The notes under the pieces were generated by a model, which searched no databases, had not been told where the DNA came from, and was given only the letters and a program-made list of their open reading frames with translations. A stretch of 64,000 bases of DNA from Hyphomicrobiales bacterium (GTDB taxonomy: Bacteria; Pseudomonadota; Alphaproteobacteria; Rhizobiales; Rhizobiaceae), in assembly GCA_900467745.1 (NCBI GenBank), contig UBQW01000025.1, positions 148,790 to 212,789 on the forward strand, in the 5' to 3' direction. Shown piece after piece: positions 16,442 through 25,541 of the stretch (positions within the stretch are counted from its first letter, which is position 1; the number at the start of each line of letters is the position of its first letter). Both the position numbers and the translations under genes were made by a program.

Positions 16442-17464
16442 ATGAACATTCGGATGGTTATGCTGACGTCCGCAGCAGCTCTCGCTGCCGCCGCGTCCCC
16501 CGTCTTCGCTGCCGACGCAATCGTTGCAGCTGAGCCTGAAGCAGTAGAATACGTTCGCGTCTGCGACGCTTACGGCACCGGCTACTTCTACATCCCGGGC
16601 ACCGAAACCTGCCTCAAGGTCGGCGGTTACCTGCGTTTTGAAGTATACGGCGGCCCGAACCAGAAGGGTTCGTCTGACTGGAACGCTCGTACGCGCGCCC
16701 AGGTTCAGTTCACTGCCAAGAGCGACACCGAGTACGGCCCGCTCACCGGCGTTATCGTTCTCCGTAACAACGGCGACAACTCCTCGACGAGCTCCACCCT
16801 GGACTCTGCTTACATCGACATCGCTGGCCTGCGCGCTGGTCTGTTCTACAGCTGGTGGGATGACGATTTGAGCGGCGAGCCGGACGTTCTGTCCAGCTAC
16901 CAGACCCTGCACAACTCCATTCGTTACCAGTACGAATCCGGCGACTTCTACGCTGGCATTTCGATCGACGAACTGGAAGACGGCGCTGAAAAGGGCTTTG
17001 CTGAACGTAGCGGCAGCAACAACTTCGGCGTAGCTGCTGCAATCGGCGGCAAGGCTGGCGTAGTATCCTACCAGCTCATCGGTTCCTACGACAAGGAAAA
17101 CGAAGAAGGCGCCATCCGTGGCATGCTCTTCGCTGACATCGGACCTGGCACCCTCGGCCTGGCCGCTGTTTATGCAACCGGCATCAACAGCTACTACGAC
17201 GAGTCCGAGTGGACCGTTGCTGCTGAATACGCAGCAAAGGTTACCGACAAGTGGACCATCACCCCGATGGCTCAGTACTTCGGCAACTACGGCCACAACG
17301 CAACGAACACCGACTTCTCGTCTAACGACGCTTGGAAGGTCGGCGTAACCGTTGACTACCAGATCGTAGACAACCTCTACGCCAAGGCTACCGTCGACTA
17401 CACCGACGTTGACCACGAAGACAGCGTAACCAAGGGCTTCTTCCGCCTGCAGCGCGCTTTCTAA
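16442..17464 (+). CDS. ropA: RopA-type outer membrane porin
   Basis: 340 residues of the rhizobial/Brucella Omp2b-like porin family (trimeric outer-membrane beta-barrel). A signal peptide ends at PVFAAD; the mature N-terminus has VRVCDAYGTGYFYIPGTETCLKVGGYLRFE with the conserved cysteine pair, and the chain ends in an aromatic residue (RLQRAF) as porins do. The ATG at 16442 is preceded by AAAGGAAATGG. Codon use is shifted to GCT, CGT, GTT and AAC, unlike the GCC/CGC style around it, consistent with high expression. A strong terminator follows. The symbol is given for the ropA group; paralogue identity is not certain. Confidence 0.88.
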   Translation: MNIRMVMLTSAAALAAAASPVFAADAIVAAEPEAVEYVRVCDAYGTGYFYIPGTETCLKVGGYLRFEVYGGPNQKGSSDWNARTRAQVQFTAKSDTEYGPLTGVIVLRNNGDNSSTSSTLDSAYIDIAGLRAGLFYSWWDDDLSGEPDVLSSYQTLHNSIRYQYESGDFYAGISIDELEDGAEKGFAERSGSNNFGVAAAIGGKAGVVSYQLIGSYDKENEEGAIRGMLFADIGPGTLGLAAVYATGINSYYDESEWTVAAEYAAKVTDKWTITPMAQYFGNYGHNATNTDFSSNDAWKVGVTVDYQIVDNLYAKATVDYTDVDHEDSVTKGFFRLQRAF

Positions 17465-17477
17465 TCTGACTATCGGG

Positions 17478-17500
17478 GCCCCGGTTTAGGCCGGGGCACC
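17478..17500 (+). terminator. Terminator of ropA
   Basis: GCCCCGG-TTTAGG-CCGGGGC, a 7-bp GC-only stem with a 6-nt loop, 13 bp after the ropA stop and followed by ACCTTTCAC. Confidence 0.75.
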
Positions 17501-17657
17501 TTTCACAAGTTTGCCTTTTCTGATCCGATTGACCTCCGATCAGTTACGGGGATTGGTCCGGTTTCCCTGCCGGACCGATCCTTGATTTTTCAGAGACAGG
17601 TTTGCAGCGACCGATCGCCGAACCCACGTCTCCTAAGCCGTCGGCGTCTCGCCTCCC

Positions 17658-18038
17658 CTAGATCGTCAGTTCCTCGATGGAGTCGACGCGATCAGGGTAG
17701 AAGGCGACATAGCCTTTGATCTCGCTGACGGCATCCGAGGGATCTTCATAGCTCCAGATCGCGTTTTCCGAACGCTCGCCGTCCGAGGCGATGCTGTAAT
17801 AGGACGCCTCGCCCTTGTAGGGGCAAAAGCTCTTGTGCGCGCTGTGGGTCAGCAACGGCATATCCACGTCACTGCGAGGGATATAGAAGACGGCGGGATA
17901 GCTGGCCTCTTTCAACGTCAATGCCTTGTGGCTATCGGCAATCACGCGGCCATTCCATTTGACCATCACACGCTTAGGATTGGGCGTAATCTTAATCGGA
18001 TGATCCGGACCGGGGATCTTCATCGGCTGGGCAGACAT
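17658..18038 (-). CDS. DUF427 family protein
   Basis: 126 residues; the DUF427 signature is clear (RVIADSHKALTL, YIPRSDV, CPYKGEASYYS, ENAIWSYEDP, GYVAFYPDRVD). The start follows AAGGAGCTGCCA. The fold is known from structural work but no reaction is assigned. It is convergent with ropA. Confidence 0.88.
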   Translation of the reverse strand: MSAQPMKIPGPDHPIKITPNPKRVMVKWNGRVIADSHKALTLKEASYPAVFYIPRSDVDMPLLTHSAHKSFCPYKGEASYYSIASDGERSENAIWSYEDPSDAVSEIKGYVAFYPDRVDSIEELTI

Positions 18039-18161
18039 TGGCAGCTCCTTGGATGTTCATGACATCGATATGGGGAGCACCGCGCTCATTTGCAGCAAAA
18101 TCGGCGTAAACTTGCGGTGATCGAACCGCGCCGGCGCCTTCATCGGCCCTGAATCAACTCG

Positions 18162-18935
18162 TCAGAAGAACTCGTCAAGCATCTGATATCGCAGCATTTT
18201 GCCAGCATCCAACGATGCGATGCCATAGTGCCGGCAAAACAACTCGACGAACGCCTCGCCGAAATTCGCAGCGATGCTGTGGCAGGAAAGCGAAATGTCC
18301 TGGTAGCGATCGGCAACGCCAAGCCGACCGCAATCGATATAGCCGGTAAAGATATCGCCCGATGCTACGAAGTTCGGCAGGCAGGCGTCACCATGTGTGA
18401 CGACCAAATACTCGTCGCCGGCAGCCATCCGGCAAAGCTCTGAATAGAGATCCGCGGCGCTCCGCCCAAGCCGCGTCTCGTCGAAATCCTCTTCATCGAC
18501 CAGGCCGGCTCGCATGCGTCGCTCAGCAACGGCAAGCCGCTTCGACCACCGGTGATCGAAGCGGCACGAGGCAATGTCGAGAGAATGAAGCGCGCGTAAC
18601 GCAGAGGCCAGCATGACTACCCTCGCTTCGGCATCAACAGTCGAATCCGAAGCGAGATCGCGGCCCGGCAAGGCGCTCATCAGCAGCCAATCATAGTCAT
18701 CATCGGTGGTGAGAGCGATGACATCGGGACACGGCATCCCCTGGCCGGAAAGCCACCGCAAGCGCGCCGCCTCATCCGCCAACTCGCTATAGGCGCTCCG
18801 TGCCTCGCACTTGAGATAGAGCGCAGGCGCACCTGCGCGTTCCAGGCGAAACACCTCGGAGGGAGACCGGCCCACGGCATCGCGATCCCAGGAATAGCCG
18901 GCGATAAAGCTGTCCAATGCAACGGGATGCGCCAA
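18162..18935 (-). CDS. Chromosomal APH(3')-like aminoglycoside phosphotransferase
   Basis: 257 residues, the usual length for APH(3'). Brenner-type catalytic loop at 181-188 (H-G-D at 181-183, N188), metal-binding DCG at 201-203 (YIDCGRLGVADRYQD), and the characteristic terminal LDEFF. These match kanamycin/neomycin 3'-phosphotransferases closely; substrate and actual resistance are not shown. There is no ATG: translation appears to use TTG at 18935, with GAGG 6 nt upstream. Composition resembles the neighbours and no mobile element is near, so it looks like a resident gene rather than a recent cassette. Confidence 0.85.
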   Translation of the reverse strand: MAHPVALDSFIAGYSWDRDAVGRSPSEVFRLERAGAPALYLKCEARSAYSELADEAARLRWLSGQGMPCPDVIALTTDDDYDWLLMSALPGRDLASDSTVDAEARVVMLASALRALHSLDIASCRFDHRWSKRLAVAERRMRAGLVDEEDFDETRLGRSAADLYSELCRMAAGDEYLVVTHGDACLPNFVASGDIFTGYIDCGRLGVADRYQDISLSCHSIAANFGEAFVELFCRHYGIASLDAGKMLRYQMLDEFF

Positions 18936-18981
18936 GCTAGGCCTCAGGCAGTTGCGCCCGCCTCGATCGAGGCGTCAACGG

Positions 18982-19143
18982 TCAGTGCAATGTTTCGGGC
19001 TGCATTTCGCCGTGGAGGATGGAAAGCGCGTCTTCGAGCGCGGATACCAGCATGTCGGTCAACTCGTCGCCACGGCTTTCGATGATCGCCACCTTGGTGG
19101 CTTCGTCCTGCTGTTCGAAAAAGCGCTCGATTTCGTTCGACAT
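18982..19143 (-). CDS. Small protein, 53 aa, unknown
   Basis: ATG at 19143, stop at 18982. Sequence begins MSNEIERFFEQQDEATK and ends PETLH; it is acidic, fully helical in character (EALE-type heptads around ELTDMLVSALEDALSILHG) and has no cysteine or membrane segment. AGAGGGGAC lies 6 nt upstream of the ATG. It ends 46 bp before the kinase start on the same strand, so the two may be co-transcribed. Not recognised; a small helical partner or regulator is possible. Confidence 0.65.
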   Translation of the reverse strand: MSNEIERFFEQQDEATKVAIIESRGDELTDMLVSALEDALSILHGEMQPETLH

Positions 19144-19316
19144 GTCATTGTCCCCTCTTGTGCCGCTAACATCCGGCGATGGGACAAAGCTAGGCGGTCA
19201 TGCTTGTGTCGGACTGGAGCGGAGAACGATTAACGATTCCGTTTCACTTCGACACACCCAACTTAGCGCATTTCGAAAACGCTTCCAGACCGTTCAGCAA
19301 AACTTCTGTTATTTCC

Positions 19317-20210
19317 CTAACATCCTGCCTCATCACTTTGTGCAATCATCGACGTGATCCACTGCGAGAACGCCGCCATCGCGGGCGTCACAGGGCGCGA
19401 GTGCAGCCGCGTCAGCCAGTAGCTGCCCATCGACACAATGATGGAGAACGGCTGCGCCACAAGGCCGGACGCCAAATAGCGCTCGAACATCTTCGGCGGC
19501 GCAAGCCCGACGCCGATCCCCTGCTGGATCGCCTCCATCATCGCCAGCGAGGTGTCGAAGACGATGCTCTTCTGAATCAGCCCCGGATGCGAAACGCCGG
19601 CAGCCTCGAACCACCGCGTCCACTCGTCCGGCCGATAGGAGCGCAGGAGCACCTTGCCCACAAGGTCTTCGGGCCGTTTCAGCGCTTCCGCGAGATCGGG
19701 CCTGCAGAGCACCGACAGTGGCGCCTCGAAGAGCCGCGTCGCCTCCGTCGCATGCCACGCCCCACCGCCGAAGCGGATGGCGAGATCGAGCCCTTCGGCC
19801 GCCAAATCCACCCGGTTGTTGTTGGTGGAAAGCCTGAGGTCGACATAGGGATAGCGCTCCTGAAAAGACGGCAAGCGCGGCAACAGCCAGCCGACGGCGA
19901 AAGTCCCGACCGCGCCGACCGTCAGCACCTCGCGCACATGCCCGTCGCGCAACCGCTCGACAGCGCCTGCCATGCGGTCGAAGCTGTCGCGCAGCACCGG
20001 CAGCAGGCTGTCGCCCTCAGCCGTGATCATCAGCCCGCGCGGCAGCCGCCGAAACAGCGTTACCCCGAGCTGCGCCTCGAGAGCGTTCACCTGGTGGCTG
20101 ACGGCCGCCTGCGTGACGTTGAGCTCGATCGCCGCCTTGGTGAAGCTCAGATGCCGCGCAGACGCTTCGAAAGCCCGGAAGGCGTTCAGCGGAAGATATG
20201 GCCGAACCAT
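19317..20210 (-). CDS. LysR regulator of the GcvA/AmpR type
   Basis: 297 residues starting MVRPYLPLNAFRAFEAS, with the winged helix LSFTKAAIELNVTQAAVSHQV at about 24-45, the typical opening of GcvA/AmpR-like LysR proteins. It is divergent from the class D beta-lactamase gene across 106 bp that contain a 7-bp inverted repeat. This arrangement is like ampR-ampC, so control of the beta-lactamase is likely but unproven. Confidence 0.88.
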   Translation of the reverse strand: MVRPYLPLNAFRAFEASARHLSFTKAAIELNVTQAAVSHQVNALEAQLGVTLFRRLPRGLMITAEGDSLLPVLRDSFDRMAGAVERLRDGHVREVLTVGAVGTFAVGWLLPRLPSFQERYPYVDLRLSTNNNRVDLAAEGLDLAIRFGGGAWHATEATRLFEAPLSVLCRPDLAEALKRPEDLVGKVLLRSYRPDEWTRWFEAAGVSHPGLIQKSIVFDTSLAMMEAIQQGIGVGLAPPKMFERYLASGLVAQPFSIIVSMGSYWLTRLHSRPVTPAMAAFSQWITSMIAQSDEAGC

Positions 20211-20212
20211 GG

Positions 20213-20240
20213 TGAAGCCCCAATTTTTCTAATGGCTTCA
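20213..20240. promoter_or_regulatory. Inverted repeat in the LysR/beta-lactamase promoter
   Basis: TGAAGCC at 20213-20219 and GGCTTCA at 20234-20240, 14 bp apart, just outside the LysR start codon. Size and position fit a LysR operator that would autoregulate and also act on the divergent lactamase gene. Inference. Confidence 0.5.
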
Positions 20241-20316
20241 TCTAGTATTGGTCCTTTGTAGCGGGGTCAAACGGCTGGTAGCTATCCTGCGAAAGCCACC
20301 AAGAAAGGGCCATTCC

Positions 20317-21129
20317 ATGCATCTCCACTCCACCCTGCTTGCCGCCGCAGCGATCGCCACAATGGGCACGACCGCGCAAGCCAAGACTATTTGTACTGTC
20401 GTGGCCGACGCCAAGACCGGCGAGACGATTGCCCAGGAGGGCGATTGCGAGGGCCGCGTCACGCCGGCCTCGACCTTCAAGGTGGCGCTCAGCGTCATCG
20501 GCTATGACAGCGGCTTCCTGAAGGACGAGCACACCCCGACCCTGAACTTTCGCAAGGGCGATCCCGATTGGGGCGGCGAGAACTGGAAGAAGCCGACGGA
20601 TGCCGTCCGCTGGCTGAAATACTCCGTCGTCTGGTTCTCCCAGCGCATCACCCACGCGCTTGGCGAAAAGACGCTGCACGACTACGCGACGAAGCTGAAC
20701 TACGGCAATGCCGATTTCTCCGGCGACACGGGCAAGAACAATGGCCTCGACCGGGCATGGATCGCCTCGTCACTGAAGATATCGCCGCTGGAACAGGTGG
20801 CGTTTCTGCGCAAGCTGGTGAACCGCCAGCTTCCCGTCAGCGCCCACGCGACGGATATGACGTTGAAGGTCGTCGAGAAGACCGAGCTGCCGGATGGCTG
20901 GTCGGTGCAGGGCAAGACCGGCATGGCCTATCCGAGGCTGCCCGATTACACATTCGACGAAGAGCATCCCTGGGGCTGGTTCGTCGGCTGGGCGACGAAG
21001 GGCGACCAAACCGTGGTCTTCGCCCGCCTGATCCAGGACGACAAGAAGACGGAGGGCACGGCAGGTGTTCGCGCCCGCGACGCCCTCTTCGCCGAACTGC
21101 CGTCGCTGATTGCGGGTAGCAGCAAGTAG
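20317..21129 (+). CDS. Class D (OXA-type) beta-lactamase
   Basis: 270 residues with a signal peptide (about 1-22), so periplasmic. All class D motifs are visible: S52-T-F-K55 (nucleophile and the lysine that becomes carboxylated), S103-V-V followed by W106, Y129-G-N131, and K200-T-G202. The ATG at 20317 is preceded by AAGAAAGGGC. The gene is divergent from a LysR regulator. Hydrolytic range cannot be read; many such chromosomal enzymes are narrow-spectrum. No integron or insertion sequence flanks it. Confidence 0.9.
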   Translation: MHLHSTLLAAAAIATMGTTAQAKTICTVVADAKTGETIAQEGDCEGRVTPASTFKVALSVIGYDSGFLKDEHTPTLNFRKGDPDWGGENWKKPTDAVRWLKYSVVWFSQRITHALGEKTLHDYATKLNYGNADFSGDTGKNNGLDRAWIASSLKISPLEQVAFLRKLVNRQLPVSAHATDMTLKVVEKTELPDGWSVQGKTGMAYPRLPDYTFDEEHPWGWFVGWATKGDQTVVFARLIQDDKKTEGTAGVRARDALFAELPSLIAGSSK

Positions 21130-21177
21130 GTCTCAATCAAGGCTCGCGGGCGCCTCAACGGCGTCCGCGTCCGCCCA

Positions 21178-22458
21178 TCAAAAATCGGGGAACCCGCGGC
21201 TGCGCCACTGCGACTTCGGGATAGCGGCGCCCACGTCATAGGCGAAATTTAGCACCTTGGTTCCGTCGGTATCGACCTCGCAGCGGAAGCTCATATCGTA
21301 CCAGCGCGCACTGGCACGAAAGGCGCCGCGTTTGATCTCCAGCACATTGCCCTGCTGCAGGCGGTAGGACGGTAAGAGCTCCGGCCGGAACCCCTGCGGC
21401 GAGTGCCTGAGCTGCTCGCGCAGTTCCGTCGTGCAGAGTTCGGCAACGCGCATGCCGCGCGGCATGCCGTCGATCGCCGTCCGCGCCACGTCGCCCCCCA
21501 TGTCGTTCTGCGAATAGAGCTTTTTCACCTTGGTCAACGGATCGGTCGCCGGAGCGGCACTGGCGGCGGGATCCGCCTTGGCGACCTCCTTCGGCTTGGC
21601 CTGCGTGATTTCGGTGGTCACCACGCCGGTTGCCTCGGCGGCTGGCCCGTTGTTTTCCTGATGCGCATCGGCGACATCGACCTGCGGCAGGTTGATATCG
21701 TCAGGCATAGGCTTGGCCGGCGGCTTGTCTTCGGCATTGGGCTTTCCGGCCGATGCGGGATCATCAGTCGGCTTTTCCGCATCGGGAGCGCCGGCAGGTT
21801 TCCCCGCCTCGGTCGAAGCGTCGCCATCCTCGGCCTTCCTAGGGCCGCTCGCCTTGTCGCCAAACTCGAAGACGGGGCGCAACGGCTGGATCGGCTGCGG
21901 CTTGCCATCAGGTCCCTTCGGCTGCTGGTCGGCCTTCGCCTGTTCGGCCGGATCCGGCTTCGGCGGCTCCTCAGCCTTCTTTTCCTCGGGCGGCTTTTCT
22001 TCCGGAGTTTTTTCAGGCGGCGGCGGCTCGGGCGGCTTTTCCTCAGGCGGTTTGGGCGCTTCCGGCGGCTTTTCCTCCGGTGGCTTTGGCGGCGGCGGTG
22101 GCGGTTCGGCCTTGGCCTCTTCCTGCTTGGGCTCCGGTGGCTTTTGCTCGGCCTTCTTTTCTTCCGGCTTCTGCTCGTCGGCAGGCTTTTCGGCCGCAGC
22201 TGGCTGCTCGGGTTTCTTCTCCTCGGGCTTCGGCTCTTCCGGCACCTTCAGCGCAGCCTGCTCCTCCGGCTTCTTCTCTTCGGGCTTCTTCTCTTCCGGT
22301 GGCGGCACCATCTCGACATTGACCGTCTCCTCCTGAGGAGGCGGCGTCGGCTGCGGCAGCTTGATCAGAAAGCCGGCAACGACGACAATATGAAGCAGCA
22401 CCGAGGCGATGACGCCCCAGCCGAACACTCCCAATTGCTTTTCCGTTGCCTTGGCCAT
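21178..22458 (-). CDS. TonB-like DUF930 protein with Pro/Glu/Lys-rich linker
   Basis: 426 residues from the ATG at 22458. One N-terminal membrane anchor (VIASVLLHIVVVAGFLI, about residues 14-30) is followed by a very long periplasmic linker of roughly 230 residues built from PEEKKPEE and PPPPPKPPEEKP units, as in TonB. The globular C-terminal domain (about 300-426) contains MRVAELCTTELREQL and ends SRGFPDF, typical of DUF930. It is not a TonB C-terminal domain, and no ExbBD is near. A role bridging the inner membrane and the envelope is inference. The start lacks a clear ribosome-binding site. Confidence 0.75.
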   Translation of the reverse strand: MAKATEKQLGVFGWGVIASVLLHIVVVAGFLIKLPQPTPPPQEETVNVEMVPPPEEKKPEEKKPEEQAALKVPEEPKPEEKKPEQPAAAEKPADEQKPEEKKAEQKPPEPKQEEAKAEPPPPPPKPPEEKPPEAPKPPEEKPPEPPPPEKTPEEKPPEEKKAEEPPKPDPAEQAKADQQPKGPDGKPQPIQPLRPVFEFGDKASGPRKAEDGDASTEAGKPAGAPDAEKPTDDPASAGKPNAEDKPPAKPMPDDINLPQVDVADAHQENNGPAAEATGVVTTEITQAKPKEVAKADPAASAAPATDPLTKVKKLYSQNDMGGDVARTAIDGMPRGMRVAELCTTELREQLRHSPQGFRPELLPSYRLQQGNVLEIKRGAFRASARWYDMSFRCEVDTDGTKVLNFAYDVGAAIPKSQWRSRGFPDF

Positions 22459-22600
22459 ACCCACGCAATGCTGAACGACAAGTTGTCGATGTGGCCTTTT
22501 AAGAAGGCATCATCAAGCCTTAAAGGCAAAAAACACGCACACCTGACAAGGGCGTGAACGCCAGGGCACATAATCCCCAGCCAGACGCCGTCAGAAACGA

Positions 22601-22629
22601 GAAAAGCCGGACACAAGGCCCGGCTTTTC
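22601..22629 (-). terminator. Terminator of rpoD
   Basis: A 10-bp perfect stem GAAAAGCCGG / CCGGCTTTTC with a 9-nt loop, 21 bp downstream of the rpoD stop. On the minus strand the 3' arm ends in TTTTC, then TCGTTTC. Confidence 0.75.
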
Positions 22630-22649
22630 CAATGACATATGTCCGCGAC

Positions 22650-24704
22650 TTAGCTGTCGAGGAACGACCGCAGCTTACGCGAGCGGCTCGGGTGCTTCAG
22701 CTTGCGCAGCGCCTTCGCTTCGATCTGACGGATACGTTCGCGGGTAACCGAGAACTGCTGGCCGACTTCTTCGAGCGTATGGTCGGTGTTCATGCCGATG
22801 CCGAAGCGCATGCGCAGAACGCGTTCTTCACGCGGGGTGAGCGATGCCAGAACACGCGTCGTCGTTTCGCGCAGGTTCGCCTGGATGGCGGCGTCGATCG
22901 GCAGAAGCGCGTTCTTGTCCTCGATGAAATCGCCGAGGTGCGAATCTTCTTCGTCACCGACAGGCGTTTCGAGCGAGATCGGCTCCTTGGCGATCTTCAG
23001 GACCTTGCGGACCTTCTCGAGCGGCATGGCGAGCTTTTCGGCCAGCTCTTCCGGCGTCGGCTCGCGGCCGATCTCGTGCAGCATCTGGCGCGAGGTACGA
23101 ACGATCTTGTTGATCGTTTCGATCATGTGCACCGGAATACGGATCGTGCGGGCCTGGTCGGCGATCGAGCGGGTGATCGCCTGACGGATCCACCACGTCG
23201 CATAGGTCGAGAACTTGTAACCACGACGGTATTCGAACTTGTCGACCGCCTTCATCAGGCCGATGTTGCCTTCCTGAATGAGGTCGAGGAACTGCAGACC
23301 GCGGTTCGTGTATTTCTTGGCGATGGAGATGACGAGGCGAAGATTCGCTTCGACCATTTCCTTCTTGGCGATACGCGCTTCGCGCTCGCCCTTCTGCACC
23401 ATCGACACGATGCGGCGGAATTCGGCGATCGAGATGCCGGTTTCCGTTGCAAGGTTCTGGATCTCCTGGCGGATGTCGCGGATCGTGGTGTTTTCGCCCT
23501 TGGCGAATTCCTTCCAGCCGCGTGCGGCCAGATTGGCGATCGACTTCATCCAGTTCGGATCGAGCTCGGCGCCCTGGTACTGTTCCAGGAACGAGTCGCG
23601 CTTGACGCCGTAGGATTCGGCCAGGCGCAACAGGCGGCCTTCGTTTTGCATCAGTCGCTTGGAGATGTCGTAGAGCTGCTCGACGAGGGCGTCGACGCGG
23701 TTCTGGTTCAGCGACAGAGACTTCACCGCCTTGATGAGCTCATCCTTGAGCTCCTTGTAGCGGCGCTCCTGAGCGGAAGACAGCGTGCCGGTCGCAGCCA
23801 AACGCTGCTCGACCTGCTGGTCCTGCAGCTTGCGCAGCTTCTTGTAAGTCTCGGCGATGATGTCGAGCGTTTCCATGACCTGTGGGCGCAGTTCCGCTTC
23901 CATGGCGGCCAGCGACAGGTTGGATTCGTCCTCGTCTTCTTCTTCCTCTTCCGGAGGCAGGCCCTCGCCGCCGACATTGGTGATGTCGTCGTCGCCCGAA
24001 CGGGTGCGGCGGGTCTTTTCCTTCTCTTCGGCGGCCTTGCGGTCGGCCTCGATCTTCTCCGGGCTCTGGAACTGCGGAGCAGCCTTTGCCTCGGGACCGG
24101 AATAGGTCGTTTCGAGATCGATGATCTCGCGCAGCAGCGTCGTGCCTTCGTTGAGTTCGTCGCGCCAGATGATGATCGCCTGGAAGGTCAGCGGGCTCTC
24201 ACAGAGACCACCGATCATCGTTTCGCGGCCGGCCTCGATGCGCTTTGCAATGGCGATTTCGCCTTCGCGCGACAGAAGCTCCACCGAGCCCATTTCGCGC
24301 AGATACATGCGCACGGGGTCGTCGGTGCGGTCGGTCGGCTCTTTCTTCTTGGCGGTCGCAAGTGCGGTACCGCCGGAGGGAGCAAGCTCGCCGCCTTCGC
24401 TTTCGTCGTCGGAGCTGGAATCGTCGTCGCCGCCGTCGTTGCCACCGGCTTCCTCGGCTTCTTCATCCTCGATGACGTTGATGCCCATATCCGACAGCAT
24501 CGACATCGTGTCTTCGATCTGTTCGGATGTCACTTCCTCGGACGGGAGAACGGCATTGAGCTCGTCCATCGTCACATAGCCGCGCTTCTTGGCGGCCTTG
24601 ATCATTTTCTTGACCGCGTCATCGGAAAGATCGAGAAGAGGGCCGTCGGTACCGCCGTCGCGTTCGACTTCCGCTTCTTCGTTCTCTTTGACCTTCGTTG
24701 CCAT
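22650..24704 (-). CDS. rpoD: Primary sigma factor RpoD (sigma-70)
   Basis: The housekeeping sigma factor, 684 residues. Region 1.1 at the N-terminus, an acidic/glycine-rich insert ([20 protein letters not shown] area, about 80-110), then the non-conserved region, region 2 ([22 protein letters not shown] and [14 protein letters not shown]), region 3, and the region 4 helix-turn-helix ([27 protein letters not shown]) near the end. The ATG at 24704 (MATKVKENE) is chosen because AGGAAGG lies about 11 nt upstream; an in-frame start 10 codons earlier has none. It is on the same strand as dnaG but 5.2 kb downstream of it. Confidence 0.96.
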   Translation of the reverse strand: MATKVKENEEAEVERDGGTDGPLLDLSDDAVKKMIKAAKKRGYVTMDELNAVLPSEEVTSEQIEDTMSMLSDMGINVIEDEEAEEAGGNDGGDDDSSSDDESEGGELAPSGGTALATAKKKEPTDRTDDPVRMYLREMGSVELLSREGEIAIAKRIEAGRETMIGGLCESPLTFQAIIIWRDELNEGTTLLREIIDLETTYSGPEAKAAPQFQSPEKIEADRKAAEEKEKTRRTRSGDDDITNVGGEGLPPEEEEEDEDESNLSLAAMEAELRPQVMETLDIIAETYKKLRKLQDQQVEQRLAATGTLSSAQERRYKELKDELIKAVKSLSLNQNRVDALVEQLYDISKRLMQNEGRLLRLAESYGVKRDSFLEQYQGAELDPNWMKSIANLAARGWKEFAKGENTTIRDIRQEIQNLATETGISIAEFRRIVSMVQKGEREARIAKKEMVEANLRLVISIAKKYTNRGLQFLDLIQEGNIGLMKAVDKFEYRRGYKFSTYATWWIRQAITRSIADQARTIRIPVHMIETINKIVRTSRQMLHEIGREPTPEELAEKLAMPLEKVRKVLKIAKEPISLETPVGDEEDSHLGDFIEDKNALLPIDAAIQANLRETTTRVLASLTPREERVLRMRFGIGMNTDHTLEEVGQQFSVTRERIRQIEAKALRKLKHPSRSRKLRSFLDS

Positions 24705-25178
24705 GTATATCGTCGCCTTCCTGACGCTATTCAAACTCGCTGCGGTAAAACGGCCCTATCAAAGCCGGCGCGCCGCAAACGGCCGTCTCGAATCACCTGA
24801 TCCCAGATAACGGGATGACATTTAATGCCTGATTAACCACGATTGCCGGCGCCGGACGACAGAGTTCATATGTCACCAAATGTCCGGCCATGGTTGTGCG
24901 ATCTGCCCTTGACCCAGTTCACCGCTATTCAAGTCGAACGGTGATTCCCACAATTTTAGTTCTCGTCAAGCTTTTCCAGCAAAAAAGCGCGAGAAAACTT
25001 GGAAAAGGCCTTATCCACAGGCCACAAGCCGCCGAAGCGGTTGCCAAGCATAGATAGGATGTCACCGCGGGAAGACAAGAGCGTGCCGCATTCTTCTGAA
25101 ACGACCAGTTGTCGCACATATCCCGCACACCGCCTCGGCCCGACCTCCGTTCACGCGAGGCTCCAGCCAACCGACAGC
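24705..25178. other. 474-bp region upstream of rpoD
   Basis: No gene supported. It is more AT-rich than its surroundings, as expected for promoters, and contains a perfect DnaA box at 25012-25020. The rpoD promoter should lie on the minus strand here; I could not place its elements with confidence. Confidence 0.5.
25012..25020 (+). promoter_or_regulatory. DnaA box upstream of rpoD
   Basis: TTATCCACA, an exact match to the strong DnaA 9-mer, about 310 bp upstream of rpoD. A single site may be chance: roughly half a hit is expected in 64 kb on both strands. Confidence 0.35.
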
Positions 25179-25526
25179 CTAATGCGACTTGCCGTCCCAA
25201 GGCTGAATCTCGATCGTCGCGAGATCGACGGCAGGCACACAGCGCAGATTGATGCAGGCCATCTCCGTCCCGTCAGGCATCTTGCCTTCGCTGAACGGCC
25301 CGACGCCGCAATTGCTGCAGAAGTGATGCTGGATCACATGGGTGTTGAATGTGTAGGTCGATAGTGCCTCGCGCGGCGTCTTCAGGCTGAACTTGTCGCG
25401 CGGCACGAAAGCGAGCAAGCCGCCGCGCCGCCGGCAGAGCGAACAATTGCAGTCGATCGCCGACGTAAAGTCGCCCTCGACATCGAAAGCGATCTGGCCG
25501 CAGTGGCAGCTTCCTTCATAGTTCAT
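25179..25526 (-). CDS. GFA-family (Mss4-like) zinc protein
   Basis: 115 residues with the family's zinc-binding cysteines: GSCHCGQI near the start, CNCSLCRRRGG in the middle, and HFCSNCGVGPF. Members resemble glutathione-dependent formaldehyde-activating enzyme but most have no proven reaction. GGAGGAGAATGAC precedes the ATG, and tdh ends just upstream on the same strand (15 bp), so it probably belongs to the kbl-tdh transcript. Confidence 0.88.
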   Translation of the reverse strand: MNYEGSCHCGQIAFDVEGDFTSAIDCNCSLCRRRGGLLAFVPRDKFSLKTPREALSTYTFNTHVIQHHFCSNCGVGPFSEGKMPDGTEMACINLRCVPAVDLATIEIQPWDGKSH

Positions 25527-25541
25527 GTCATTCTCCTCCCA

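Noticed and set aside
22554-24800. A 748-codon open frame opposite rpoD
   Set aside because: It is antisense to the sigma factor gene and has no motif.
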